A DNA stretch of 51,513 bases from Nocardioides sp. (GTDB lineage: Bacteria > Actinomycetota > Actinomycetes > Propionibacteriales > Nocardioidaceae). The notes under the pieces are model-generated. The model had not been told where the DNA came from, ran no database searches, and saw nothing but the letters and a program-made list of their open reading frames with translations. Position numbers and translations under genes: made by a program. Within the stretch, counting starts at the first letter, position 1, and each line of letters starts with the position of its first letter. Positions 41,670-50,197 of the stretch are shown piece by piece. Location of the stretch: assembly GCA_025965125.1 (NCBI GenBank), contig JAOPXM010000159.1:1-51513 (forward strand), given 5' to 3'.

Positions 41670-42325
41670 TGAACGGTCTGCCGCTCGACGCACTCCGCGC
41701 CCTGGTGTCGGAGATTCGCCACGACGTAGTGGTGGTCAAGAACCCCGACATCTGGGGCAGCCTCGAGCGTGGCGGGGACTGGGACCTCGTCGCGCTGGAT
41801 CCGGAGCTCGTTGCCGGTCGGATCAGGAGGGCGCTGGGCACGCCCGAGTCCGAGATCAGGCGCTCGTATGTCTGGTCGCTGAACTACTCGTGGGGGCACC
41901 TCGACCTGCTCCCGCGAGTCGAATGGCGAGGTCTCGTGCTGGTATCGGCAGAACGGGCTTTCGAGGGGGCCTCGGAGGCGGCGAAGGACTCCCTGATGGT
42001 CGCGCGGCCAGCGCATCAGGTGATGGCCGCCTGCGTGTACGCCGTGCTGGCACACGGCGGCTACAAGGAGAGGTACGAGGCCCTCTGGGCGGAAGCCTGG
42101 ACAACCGATGCCGACGAGCTGCGGCGGTTGCTGTCCAAGGCATTCGGGACCCTCGACGTAGGCCCGACCACGACGTCCGGGGATTTGGTCAGTCGCAGGT
42201 CCGAGCTGCAGCGCGGCTTGCTGGCTACCGGTGTTCGACACCGGCCCTGGGATGCTCTGCGTGGGCTGACCCGGTTTGCGGTGGCTGAGGCTCGGACGCG
42301 CGGCGTCCGTCAGACCTCGACGTAG
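41666..42325 (+). CDS. possible nucleotidyltransferase-fold protein
   Basis: A 219-residue protein with no confident family match. The segment SLERGGDWDLVALDPELVAG, followed later by WGHLDLLPRVEWRG, resembles the GG-x-D-x-D plus distant D arrangement of minimal nucleotidyltransferases. The remaining C-terminal half is helical. It might modify a sugar or a protein in the pathway, but catalysis is uncertain. Its ATG overlaps the stop of the upstream glycosyltransferase, so it belongs to that operon. Its 3' end overlaps the convergent flippase gene by 16 bases. Confidence 0.6.
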   Translation: MMNGLPLDALRALVSEIRHDVVVVKNPDIWGSLERGGDWDLVALDPELVAGRIRRALGTPESEIRRSYVWSLNYSWGHLDLLPRVEWRGLVLVSAERAFEGASEAAKDSLMVARPAHQVMAACVYAVLAHGGYKERYEALWAEAWTTDADELRRLLSKAFGTLDVGPTTTSGDLVSRRSELQRGLLATGVRHRPWDALRGLTRFAVAEARTRGVRQTST

Positions 42326-43521
42326 TCCTGCTGCCGGGCGTTGGTCCAAAGGATGTACTGCCAGATCACAGCGGAGATCGCGCTCCCGAGGGCCAACCCC
42401 CACAGCGCCGCCAAGGCGCTGTCCAGCGCGAGCGCGAGGACCAGCGTCGAGGCCAGTGTCACCGCGCAGGTTGCGACGCGGGTGCGCAACAGCTCCAGTC
42501 TCAACCGAAGCACCTTGATGCCGATCTGGGCCGTCGCCGCGGCACCACTGACAGACAGGAGCACCACCTGGGGAACCAGGTAGGTCTTGAGCCCGACCGC
42601 TTGATCTCCCAGGGCCAGCCTGAGTGCCTCAAGCGGCAACGCCACGATCACCAGCCCGAACATCAGGGGCAGCAGGAATTGCGCCGTGGCCAGGCGAATC
42701 AGGAGACCCCGAAAGGCATCCCAGCTGTCCTTGGCTGCCCGGGCCACCCGCGGCATGGCCACGAGCTGTACGGCCGCGAACAAGATGTTGATTGGCCCGA
42801 GCAGCAGCTGAGCCAGCCTGATGTTGCCGACGACAGAGAGACCAGCCGCGGTCGCAACGACGTACAGGGTTGTCTGAGTCAGACCCTGACGGAGCGCCCA
42901 GTCGCCGACGTGCGTCAGCACGGTGGCTCGCTCGCCGGATACGAATCGGAGGCTGGCGCGAGGACCCACGAGGTTCCGCCTGAGGAGCCCCACGGCCAGC
43001 GTCCCGGGCAGGGCGCCCACTGCCCAGAGCTGGAACAGTGTGTCGGCATCCGGTGACCAGCCCTTGATGACGCAGAGCGCGACGATGCCCGCGATCATGA
43101 TCAACCAGATCAGGTCACTCACGGCCGCGTCGGCCTCACGACCGGACGACAGGTTCTCGATCCGCTGGGTGTCCTGGACCACCACCAGGCCGAGTGCGAC
43201 CGTCGAGAGGAGTATCGCCTGACTGCTCAGCGCGAGAGCAACGAGGGACATCGGCGCCAAGACAGCGATGCTCAGCCAGATGGCACAGCTGGTGGGGAAC
43301 CCTCGGTGGTTCGACCCGGATGTGGTGGCGACCACGGCTGTCTCCACGAAGCCCGACCGAACTGCTCCGATGAGCAGCACATAGCTCGCTTGCAGAAGCG
43401 CGAACGTGCCGAAGGCCCGAGGCGACAGGGCGTGTGCGGCAAACAGCGCCGGCACGAAGTTGGTCGCGGAGCTGAGGACTTGATCCGTGAGAGTGAGAAG
43501 CGCGCCCCGGGAGACCACCAC
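42310..43521 (-). CDS. polysaccharide flippase (Wzx-like), second
   Basis: A 403-residue membrane protein with about 12 hydrophobic helices, resembling lipopolysaccharide/teichoic-acid type flippases: VLSSATNFVPALFAAHALSP at the start, a charged break VQDTQRIENLSSGREADAA in the first half, and VVGNIRLAQLLLGPINILF in the second half. It would flip lipid-linked repeat units. GTG 43521 is chosen because GAGGA lies nine bases before it, just after the acetyltransferase stop; the long upstream extension overlaps that gene and is not credible. Last gene of the minus-strand five-gene operon. Confidence 0.8.
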   Translation of the reverse strand: MVVSRGALLTLTDQVLSSATNFVPALFAAHALSPRAFGTFALLQASYVLLIGAVRSGFVETAVVATTSGSNHRGFPTSCAIWLSIAVLAPMSLVALALSSQAILLSTVALGLVVVQDTQRIENLSSGREADAAVSDLIWLIMIAGIVALCVIKGWSPDADTLFQLWAVGALPGTLAVGLLRRNLVGPRASLRFVSGERATVLTHVGDWALRQGLTQTTLYVVATAAGLSVVGNIRLAQLLLGPINILFAAVQLVAMPRVARAAKDSWDAFRGLLIRLATAQFLLPLMFGLVIVALPLEALRLALGDQAVGLKTYLVPQVVLLSVSGAAATAQIGIKVLRLRLELLRTRVATCAVTLASTLVLALALDSALAALWGLALGSAISAVIWQYILWTNARQQDYVEV

Positions 43522-43526
43522 GCAGC

Positions 43527-44249
43527 TCAGTCCTCGGTCGCGGACGAGGCGAGCGAGCGCAGCAGCCGAGCGGGAACGCCGCCGATGAGGCTGTGGTCGG
43601 GAAACTTGCCCTTGACGACAGCGCCGGCAGCCACAACCGAGTGAGAACCGACCTTGGCACCATCGAGGAAGGTGACCTTGGCTCCGATCCAACAGTTGTC
43701 GCCGATCATGATGCCGCCCTCCGTCACGCCCTGGTCGCGGATCAGGGCGTGCGGGTCGGAAAAGACGTGGTCCTGAGAGTGGAAGGACACGTAAGAGCCG
43801 CCCAGGACGTCGTCGCCGATGACGATGCCGCCGCTCGAGCCGAAGTGGCAGTAGTCGCCGAAGCCGGTTCGCGCCCCGATCGACACGCCCTTGCCGAGGC
43901 GGGTGACGTGACTGGTGCAGGTGATGGTGGAGTAGTCACCGATCCGGCTGCCCGGACCAAGAACGACGCCTTCCGACGCGTATCCGTCCACTGTCGACCC
44001 TCGCCCGATCCGGCTGCCGCGTCCCCAGGTGATCCGGCCCGCTGCCCGGATGCGGATCCGGGCGCCGAGGAAGACCGGCCGGCGGGTGCGGGCGAGCCCC
44101 CGGGCGAGGTCGGGGAGTGCCTCGGCCATCGTGCGCGGCAGCCAGGTGTTTGGCAGGTCCGGGTCGGGCGACACAGGCCTCCTCCCCAGTACGATTCGCA
44201 GCCGGTTGTACGCCTCGCCCTGGCGGGTCAATCTGGCCCGCGCGGTCAT
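43527..44249 (-). CDS. hexapeptide acetyltransferase (WbbJ/maltose O-acetyltransferase type)
   Basis: A 240-residue left-handed beta-helix enzyme with many hexapeptide turns: GRGSRIGRGSTVDG, VVLGPGSRIGDYSTI, VSIGARTGFGDYCHFGSSGG, then the active-site loop YVSFHSQDHVF and GIMIGDNCWIGAKVTFLDGA. It probably O-acetylates a sugar of the repeat unit. It overlaps the APH-like gene by four bases (start 44249, stop 44246) and is followed by the flippase after five bases, all on the minus strand. Confidence 0.83.
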   Translation of the reverse strand: MTARARLTRQGEAYNRLRIVLGRRPVSPDPDLPNTWLPRTMAEALPDLARGLARTRRPVFLGARIRIRAAGRITWGRGSRIGRGSTVDGYASEGVVLGPGSRIGDYSTITCTSHVTRLGKGVSIGARTGFGDYCHFGSSGGIVIGDDVLGGSYVSFHSQDHVFSDPHALIRDQGVTEGGIMIGDNCWIGAKVTFLDGAKVGSHSVVAAGAVVKGKFPDHSLIGGVPARLLRSLASSATED

Positions 44250-45226
44250 GTGGCCTCCAGGAATGCGTACTTCCTTCGAATGAAGGTGCTGACTCGTGCG
44301 GCGTTCTCGGGATGTTCCTCCAGGTCCTCGACCGCCTCGACGATCGAGGCGCTGAGCGCTGCCCGCACTATCTGGTCTGCACGCGACCTCGGGAGACCGG
44401 ACGCTGCCAGCACCTCGTGCACACGCGTGACCGCTGGTGCCGTGTCCGCGAGCGCTGCCGCGTGGGTGGCCGCGTAGACGAGATCGAAGAAGGCCGGCCG
44501 GTGCCCTACGCGTTCGTAGTCAACGAGCGTGAGCGTTGTTTCGGAGGGCACGATGTTCCACGGAGTCACGTCACCGTGAGACGGCGAGCACGGAGTCTCG
44601 TCGACCAGGTGTCGACTGAGCTGCGAGCCCTGGGACAGCTCCCGCCGCTGCGATACCCGGTCGGCTGCGATGGCCCGCTGGTGCCAGCTCGTCGACGATG
44701 AGTGCAGCGATGAGTTCCGGGCGATGGCGGACCCAACGATGAGGGCATCTTCCTCCGTCGCGACCCGGGATCGCGTGACGGGGTGATACGCCACGGCGGT
44801 CGACGTGAAGAGTTCACCGGGAACCACGTCGAAACCGTCTCCGATCCCGGGCACCTGATTCATTGCCCGTGACCGATCGATCTCTGCCCTAGCGTCTTCC
44901 TCCGTCTTGAACAGCTTGAGGAAGCGTGGCCCACTGTTGTCGGGTCGAACTGGGCCGACGAACCACGTCGTCTTGTAGTAGCCGGTGTAGAGCATGAATC
45001 CGGACGACGAGTCGCCGACGTGGTGACGGAGCTCGTCGAGCTGGCTCTGCGCCTCGGGTGGGACGGCGCGCTGCTTGCGGCTCAGACTGAGCCGCGACCG
45101 AAGGACGACGCGTTCAGCTAAGCGCCGAGCGCCGGTCAAGTAGTCGAGGATCGGTACCAGGGCTCGGTAGTCGTCGCCCCAGGCGATGTACCGAAGATCC
45201 CCCCGGGCGGATCTCACCCACCTCAC
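44246..45226 (-). CDS. APH-fold phosphotransferase
   Basis: A 326-residue protein with the catalytic core of aminoglycoside/choline phosphotransferases: a probable ATP-binding Lys in PRFLKLFKTEEDA (Lys104), the catalytic loop SPSHGDVTPWN (HGD at 217-219, Asn224) and the metal site LTLVDYERVG (Asp236). A glycan locus suggests phosphorylation of a sugar, polyol or lipid carrier rather than drug resistance. The first ~60 residues are a basic extension without similarity I recognise. It overlaps its neighbours on both sides by four bases. Confidence 0.78.
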   Translation of the reverse strand: MRWVRSARGDLRYIAWGDDYRALVPILDYLTGARRLAERVVLRSRLSLSRKQRAVPPEAQSQLDELRHHVGDSSSGFMLYTGYYKTTWFVGPVRPDNSGPRFLKLFKTEEDARAEIDRSRAMNQVPGIGDGFDVVPGELFTSTAVAYHPVTRSRVATEEDALIVGSAIARNSSLHSSSTSWHQRAIAADRVSQRRELSQGSQLSRHLVDETPCSPSHGDVTPWNIVPSETTLTLVDYERVGHRPAFFDLVYAATHAAALADTAPAVTRVHEVLAASGLPRSRADQIVRAALSASIVEAVEDLEEHPENAARVSTFIRRKYAFLEAT

Positions 45227-46437
45227 GAGGGGCTCAGCTCCGCGTAGATGTCCCGAATACTGGATGCGGTGGCCGCCCAGCTGATCGACTGCGCTCTCGT
45301 GAGGGCCGCGTTCCGCCGCCGCTCGAAGGCGGGAAGATCACTGACACTCTGACGTTCCAGCGTGGACATCGCGACGGCCAGACCCGCTGCAATCCATCCG
45401 TCGATGCGGGGCACCGTGACGGCGGCGTCGCCAGACATGGTGGCTGTCCCGGTCCCTTCGACGCACACGATCGGGAGCCCCGCTGCCAGCGCCTCTGCGA
45501 CGACGGTGTCCTGGTTTCCCATGCTGGGGTAGAGGAAGGCATCGGCGTTCGCGTAGACCGACGCAAGCTCGGACTGGGCCATCCAGTCGACGAACCGCGT
45601 GCATGTCTGAACGTTCAAGGTGCGGGCCCGATCTTCCAGGAGTTCGCGGAGCTCGCCTTCGCCCACCAGAAGCAGGTGGCCCGTGCCGCCGTCCCTCTTG
45701 TATCGAGAGAAGGCCTCCAGGGCTAGGTGAGCCCCTTTGATCTCGACGGAGCGTCCGACGTGGAGAAATGTGAAGTCGGCAGATGTCCGTTGTCTTGACG
45801 GGTCGTCGCCGGCGATGAACGCCGCTCCGCCGAAGGTCTGCTGTCGGACATGCGCCAGCCCGGCGAAGGGCGGAGCGATGTCGGAGTTGGCGTAGAGGAT
45901 GACGTCGCTCATCGCAGCCGCGCGCCGGAGGTTCGGGTCAAGGCGCCAGAAGGCACTCTTGACGGTCCAGCGGACCCGGTCGGCGATCCGTCGCGCGATG
46001 GGGATCCCGGCGAAGTACTCGCTGGGCAGCTTCGGCTGGTGGCAGATGGGACCCCACACTGTGGCCGGTGCGACGGCAGCCAGGAAGTGGGGAGCCCAGT
46101 CGGTGTGAAAGTTGTAGACGTGGATCACGTCGAACTGTTCGCGTCCCTGGAGCCGTTGCAGGTGTCGCCGCAGCCCCAGCTGCCACACGTAGTAGTAGGC
46201 GATGATGTTCCGCCCACCGCGCTTCCAGAACGTCAGTGCGCGAGGTGGGTCGTAGCCCCGGATCGTCACGCCGGTGAAAGCGGGATCCTCGCGGAGCGGC
46301 GCGGCGTTGTTGTGACGGGTGACGATCGTGAGCGCGAGGTCCGTGTGCTGGGCCAGCTCCAGGCAGAAGTTGTAACCGCTGCCTTGCTCGGAGCCCTTGC
46401 CCCGCTCGATCGCATATGCGATCACGGCGACCTTCAT
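45223..46437 (-). CDS. GT4-type glycosyltransferase
   Basis: A 404-residue GT-B glycosyltransferase. The N-terminus has MKVAVIAYAIERGKGSEQGS, with the glycine-rich loop; FDVIHVYNFHTDWAPHFLAA and WGPICHQP are acceptor-side segments; ADFTFLHVGRSVEIKGAHLA opens the donor domain; and YPSMGNQDTVVAEALAAGLP replaces the common EPFG with GNQD before the E of E-x7-E. Its ATG overlaps the stop of the P-loop kinase. Substrates unknown; encoded beside two kinases, so it may use or make a phosphorylated unit. Confidence 0.86.
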   Translation of the reverse strand: MKVAVIAYAIERGKGSEQGSGYNFCLELAQHTDLALTIVTRHNNAAPLREDPAFTGVTIRGYDPPRALTFWKRGGRNIIAYYYVWQLGLRRHLQRLQGREQFDVIHVYNFHTDWAPHFLAAVAPATVWGPICHQPKLPSEYFAGIPIARRIADRVRWTVKSAFWRLDPNLRRAAAMSDVILYANSDIAPPFAGLAHVRQQTFGGAAFIAGDDPSRQRTSADFTFLHVGRSVEIKGAHLALEAFSRYKRDGGTGHLLLVGEGELRELLEDRARTLNVQTCTRFVDWMAQSELASVYANADAFLYPSMGNQDTVVAEALAAGLPIVCVEGTGTATMSGDAAVTVPRIDGWIAAGLAVAMSTLERQSVSDLPAFERRRNAALTRAQSISWAATASSIRDIYAELSPS

Positions 46438-47048
46438 GACGTGCTGCGCAGGTCATCGATGGCACGCCCGAACTGTTCGGCGGCCAAATGGGGCGAGCAC
46501 TCGTTGTCGATCTCGATCTTGCGGACGCCGCGCAGGTGGAGGAGGTCCCATTGCCGGTACTGCCTCTCGATCTCCTCGATCGACAGCTCCGGCTTGCGCT
46601 CATGGGCGGTTCGCGCGGCCACCCTCACCACGACCAGGGCATCGGGGCGAGGAAGAACCCTCATCAATACACGTGGCAGGCGCGGAGAGGCGAAGCCGTA
46701 ACGACGACTATCGACGGTCATGTCGGCCCAACCCCGGTCGACAATGATGTTTCGCCCCGTCTTGACCACGGGGCGGACCCGGAACCAGTAGCCCAGCACG
46801 TTGTCGACGGCGTAGTACAGAAGTCGCGCCAGCGCACGTGCGGCACGGTCCGGCTGTCTGGCGTGGGGAGTGCTGTTCACGTCGCTGTCCATCGACTGGC
46901 CGATGAGCTGTTTGGCCATGGGCAGGACCGAGGCTCGCCAGTACACGATCTCGCTGTCGTCGGGGTCCACGCCGGCAGCCAGCGTGCTCTTTCCGGACCC
47001 GTCGGGGCCGACGAGCCAGATGTAGGTTCCGCGAACCGACATGGTCAT
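46434..47048 (-). CDS. thymidylate kinase-like P-loop kinase
   Basis: A protein of about 204 residues of the dTMP-kinase-like fold: Walker A IWLVGPDGSGKSTLA near the N-terminus, IIVDRGWADMTVDSRR like the DRY loop of thymidylate kinases, and ERKPELSIEEIERQYRQWD as a lid or helix. True thymidylate kinase is a housekeeping enzyme, so this diverged copy in a glycan operon probably phosphorylates a sugar, lipid or other small molecule. The start is ambiguous: ATG 47048 and ATG 47042 follow AGGACGAG, and GTG 47084 is also in frame. First gene of the minus-strand operon. Confidence 0.75.
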   Translation of the reverse strand: MTMSVRGTYIWLVGPDGSGKSTLAAGVDPDDSEIVYWRASVLPMAKQLIGQSMDSDVNSTPHARQPDRAARALARLLYYAVDNVLGYWFRVRPVVKTGRNIIVDRGWADMTVDSRRYGFASPRLPRVLMRVLPRPDALVVVRVAARTAHERKPELSIEEIERQYRQWDLLHLRGVRKIEIDNECSPHLAAEQFGRAIDDLRSTS

Positions 47049-47222
47049 CTCGTCCTGCGAAAGAGCAACGCCGAGACGGGCCACTTGGGACGGCGTCTCG
47101 GCCAGCGCATAACGGACATTCCGCGATCCTGCGCGAGGCCCAAGTCAGCCGCGTAACGGGCGGGTTACGCACGCATGCGAGGTTCAGAATCTCTCCGTCA
47201 TCGAGCCGTAACGATCGCCGGA

Positions 47223-47228
47223 TAGCGT
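47223..47228 (+). promoter_or_regulatory. -10 box before the second Wzy-like gene
   Basis: TAGCGT lies eight bases before ATG 47236 of a short ORF that runs into the polymerase start. The 279-base divergent gap 47049-47327 holds this promoter, the short ORF and the presumed start region of the minus-strand operon. Confidence 0.35.
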
Positions 47229-47235
47229 CCCGGCC

Positions 47236-47331
47236 ATGCCAAGCCAAAGGGTGAGGGGGAGCGAAGCTCACCTGACCCTGCTCGCTTACTCCGCCGGGGT
47301 CGGCCGTCTCGGGCGGGGGTATTCCTGGTGA
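47236..47331 (+). CDS. possible leaderless uORF coupled to wzy
   Basis: A 31-codon ORF (MPSQRVRGSEAHLTLLAYSA...) begins eight bases after a TAGCGT -10 box and ends in TGA at 47329-47331, overlapping the GTG start of the polymerase gene (GTGA). No Shine-Dalgarno precedes its ATG. It may serve only to bring ribosomes to the polymerase start. The peptide has no recognisable features, so it could also be a chance frame. Confidence 0.3.
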   Translation: MPSQRVRGSEAHLTLLAYSAGVGRLGRGYSW

Positions 47332-48722
47332 CGCGCGGCCTCGGTGTCCTTGCCCCGGTCACGCTGCTCGGCCTCGCCCTGGCCGCCCTCGTGGTCCTGG
47401 GCGGGCAGTCGTCCCAGATAGCTGTCTTGCTCGCGGCTACTTTTCTGTGGAGTGCACTGGCGTGGCGTCAAGAGTGGCCGATCGTGCTGCCGTTGGTGGC
47501 TACCGGCTGGGGTACGACCGTGTTCACCACCGAGGCCGGTTTGACCGTTGGTCAGTCCGCAAGCACGTTCGGGCCGACCAAGATCGCCCCGCTCATCCTG
47601 CTCGTCGGTGCTACGGCGTTGTTGCTCGCCAACGATCGTGCTCGCCACTCGGTCCGGCTCCCAGTTGCGGTGTACCTGTTCGGTGCATACCTGTTTTGGC
47701 AGCTTGTCTGCGTGGGGCAGTCGGCACATCCGACCCTCTCATTGCTGCGAGTCGTGCAGGCAGCCATTCCGTTCGGGGTCGTTGTCGTTCTCGCCCAGCG
47801 CAAGGTCTCGCCGATGTGGCTCGTGTACCCGACACTGGCCGCATGCTCGGCGCACGTCCTCTACACGTTGACTGCGGGGACCTACGTTGGCTTCACCGGC
47901 GAGCAACGCCTCGTCGGCTTGTTGATCGCGAACTCGTTCGCTTGCGCAGCTGGTCTCGTCATCGTGATCGCCTTGGCGCTGTGGCAAGGTCAACTGCTCC
48001 CGCGCCGGCTGCGGTGGCTGCCCCTTCCGCTCATCGGTGTCGCGACGCTCGCGATAGACCAGTCGGTCGGTCGGACCGCTTCCATTGCGGTCCCGTCGGC
48101 GATCGTGATCGGCTGCGTGTTCTTCGGCGGGACACCGGGGCGCTCCGGTGTGAGCTCGGGAAGACGGCTGCTCCTCACGTTGGTCGTGTTGTTCGCTGGC
48201 CTCTACGCAACCAGTCAGGCCGGGCAGTTGGTCACGTGGTTCTCAACCGGCAACCAATCTCTCGACACACTCACCGGACGCACCGTGCTGTGGAAGCTGA
48301 TCGGCGAACTCGTGCAGAGGTCGCCCGTGTTCGGTTACGGACCGGGGTCCATGCGTTTCGGAGATCCTGAGCTGCGCGGGACGTTGGGCAGCCTGCTGGA
48401 CCTCGGCCAGGCCCACAACTCCTACTTCGAGGCGCTCATCAACACCGGGTATCCCGGTGCGTTCCTGTGGCTTGTCTCCATGTTCGCGCTGGTGGTGCGA
48501 GCGTGGCGCATCCAGACCCAGTTCCGCCCACTCGTCTTGTCCCTGGTCGTCGTGCTGTCGATGTTCTCGATCACGCTTGGCAACATGTCGGGGTTCGGCA
48601 TCGGCTGGTATGCGCTGATGATGACGCTGGGGATCGCTTGCTCCCCCACCAGTTTGAGTAGTCCTGAAAGGGCGTCCAAGCGCGCCGTGACCCTGGCGAC
48701 AGTCCGAGGGCGACCTGTCTGA
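47328..48722 (+). CDS. O-antigen polymerase/ligase-like protein (Wzy-like), second
   Basis: A 464-residue protein with about 11 hydrophobic segments and a long loop late in the sequence (LVTWFSTGNQSLDTLTGRT then YGPGSMRFGDPELRGTLGSL) followed by DLGQAHNSYFEALINTGYPG, the HNSYxE element of Wzy/WaaL proteins. It should polymerise or ligate the repeat units exported by the flippase at 42310 or 23610. The GTG at 47328 lies seven bases after a GGCGGGGG stretch and overlaps the stop of a short upstream ORF. The C-terminus (SSPERASKRAVT) is cytoplasmic. Confidence 0.83.
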   Translation: MTRGLGVLAPVTLLGLALAALVVLGGQSSQIAVLLAATFLWSALAWRQEWPIVLPLVATGWGTTVFTTEAGLTVGQSASTFGPTKIAPLILLVGATALLLANDRARHSVRLPVAVYLFGAYLFWQLVCVGQSAHPTLSLLRVVQAAIPFGVVVVLAQRKVSPMWLVYPTLAACSAHVLYTLTAGTYVGFTGEQRLVGLLIANSFACAAGLVIVIALALWQGQLLPRRLRWLPLPLIGVATLAIDQSVGRTASIAVPSAIVIGCVFFGGTPGRSGVSSGRRLLLTLVVLFAGLYATSQAGQLVTWFSTGNQSLDTLTGRTVLWKLIGELVQRSPVFGYGPGSMRFGDPELRGTLGSLLDLGQAHNSYFEALINTGYPGAFLWLVSMFALVVRAWRIQTQFRPLVLSLVVVLSMFSITLGNMSGFGIGWYALMMTLGIACSPTSLSSPERASKRAVTLATVRGRPV

Positions 48723-48789
48723 TGTGGGGCGCTTCGCCCATTCTCGCCCGAAGGCGCTGCATCAAGTCGCGGAGATCGACCAGGACAGC

Positions 48790-49029
48790 TCACCCGCGTT
48801 GCTGGCATCTCCACAAGTAGGCGCACGCCGTCATCCCGGCAATCCAGATGCCGACGGCGGGCAGATCGGCGACGTGAATGCCGTGCCCGTCCGCGCCGAT
48901 GAGCACACGGCTCCCGACGGTGGCGGGCCATGGCGTGTACGTCACCACCACGCACAGCATCGCGGTCAGGCACGCCACCACGGTCAGCAGCGCAAGTCGG
49001 TGGCCTATGGCTCGCGCCGCATCGGACAC
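48790..49029 (-). CDS. small two-helix membrane protein
   Basis: A 79-residue ORF with two hydrophobic helices (ALLTVVACLTAMLCVVVTY and DLPAVGIWIAGMTACAYLW) joined by a polar loop (TPWPATVGSRVLIGADGHG). GTG 49029 has GAGGAA almost touching it, too close for a normal ribosome site, so the true start is uncertain. It follows the FkbM stop by 12 bases on the same strand. No family recognised; hydrophobic pattern is the main support. Confidence 0.4.
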   Translation of the reverse strand: MSDAARAIGHRLALLTVVACLTAMLCVVVTYTPWPATVGSRVLIGADGHGIHVADLPAVGIWIAGMTACAYLWRCQQRG

Positions 49030-49041
49030 TTCCTCGACCGA

Positions 49042-49977
49042 TCAGAGGCGGGGGACGCGTGAGAGCGGAACGAGAATCACGTCGCGGCTGCCCCACTTGG
49101 GCAGGGGCGCCGGAGAGTCCATCTGCTCTGTGGTGAGCAACCGCAACGAGTCCTCACCGATCCCGTAGACCACAAAGCCGGCCTTGTGGTGTAGATCGGC
49201 CAGTACGCTCCGTAAGCGACCTGCACGCGAGCGGACCTCAAGGAAGATCACCGGCTGCGACTCGATCAACCTGTCCATGACGGATTCAAGTACCTCGGCC
49301 TCAACGCCTTCGATGTCGAGCTTGAGTAGGTCCGTGTCTTGGAGCAACTCTGACATTGCCTCGACGTCAACGCTGACGGACGAACTGGACGTGCGATGCT
49401 CGACGCCCTCGGCAGAGTCGCGAAGGTATGCCCCGGTCGGCGCCTCGTACTGCTCCTCGTCGGGGAAGGCGAGCTGCAACGTTTCGGTGGTCTTGGTGCC
49501 AACAACGGCTACAGCTAGGACCTCAACGTTTTCGATGTTGTTCAGGGCCACGTTCCGGCGAACGATCTCTGCCGCGGCCGGGTTCGCTTCTACGGCCCGA
49601 TAGCGAGCAGCAGGGTTCGCGGCGCCGCCCTGGACCGAGTAGTAGCCGATATTCGCCCCCAACTCGAGAATGCTCGTAGCCTCCCGACAGAACCGGGTCC
49701 ACCAGTATGTCTCCGCACCCTCCCAGCCCGTTTCGCCGTACCAGTAGAGCATCCGCACCAGCAGCGATTCGGTCGCCACCAGTCGCACGCTTGGGTTGTC
49801 CGGGAGAGCGAAGTCGGAGAGGGGCGCGAGCGGTCGGTGCCGAAGGACGCGGGTCAACTGCGTCGCGACCGGGGATCCTTTCGTTCGCCGCTGGCGTAGA
49901 TCCTCGGTCCAGGCGATAGGCATCGCGCGCAAAACCTCGCTCAGGGCCATGCGGGCACGAACTCGTAGTGACAGCAT
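49042..49977 (-). CDS. FkbM-family methyltransferase 4
   Basis: A methyltransferase of about 311 residues with SAM motif SILELGANIGYYSV, ARYRAVEANPAAAEIVRRNV, and the FkbM block LLKLDIEGVEAEVLESV followed by PVIFLEVRS. It differs from the three FkbM proteins of the first locus and has a longer N-terminal region. The start is taken at ATG 49977 (MLSLRVRARMALSEV) with AAGGTG upstream; the frame extends 19 codons further to 50034. Expected role: O-methylation of a glycan sugar. It is divergent from the acyltransferase at 50198. Confidence 0.82.
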   Translation of the reverse strand: MLSLRVRARMALSEVLRAMPIAWTEDLRQRRTKGSPVATQLTRVLRHRPLAPLSDFALPDNPSVRLVATESLLVRMLYWYGETGWEGAETYWWTRFCREATSILELGANIGYYSVQGGAANPAARYRAVEANPAAAEIVRRNVALNNIENVEVLAVAVVGTKTTETLQLAFPDEEQYEAPTGAYLRDSAEGVEHRTSSSSVSVDVEAMSELLQDTDLLKLDIEGVEAEVLESVMDRLIESQPVIFLEVRSRAGRLRSVLADLHHKAGFVVYGIGEDSLRLLTTEQMDSPAPLPKWGSRDVILVPLSRVPRL

Positions 49978-50197
49978 CGCGACACCTTGGCAGACGAACA
50001 TTTCAGCCGTGAAACATCTGGGCTGTCTGTTCAATTCAGACGCCTGGCCGACTTTGTGGCGGGCGTCCCTCGTGTGCTTGGGGTTTTGTGGTCGCTGCGA
50101 GTCCGCGGAAAGCAGGAGACCGTCGGTCCTCGGATGTGACGTTCTTGAAATCTAGCCATGCCACGATGTTGCGGCCACCGACTCTGAGGAGACGGCA

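Noticed and set aside
42310..43692. 460-residue version of the second flippase
   Set aside because: The extra N-terminal part is Arg/Cys-rich and lies antisense-frame inside the acetyltransferase gene on the same strand; GTG 43521 with GAGGA is the better start.
46434..47048. Housekeeping thymidylate kinase
   Set aside because: The P-loop and DR loop fit the fold, but the gene is diverged and embedded in a glycan operon, so a housekeeping role is unlikely.
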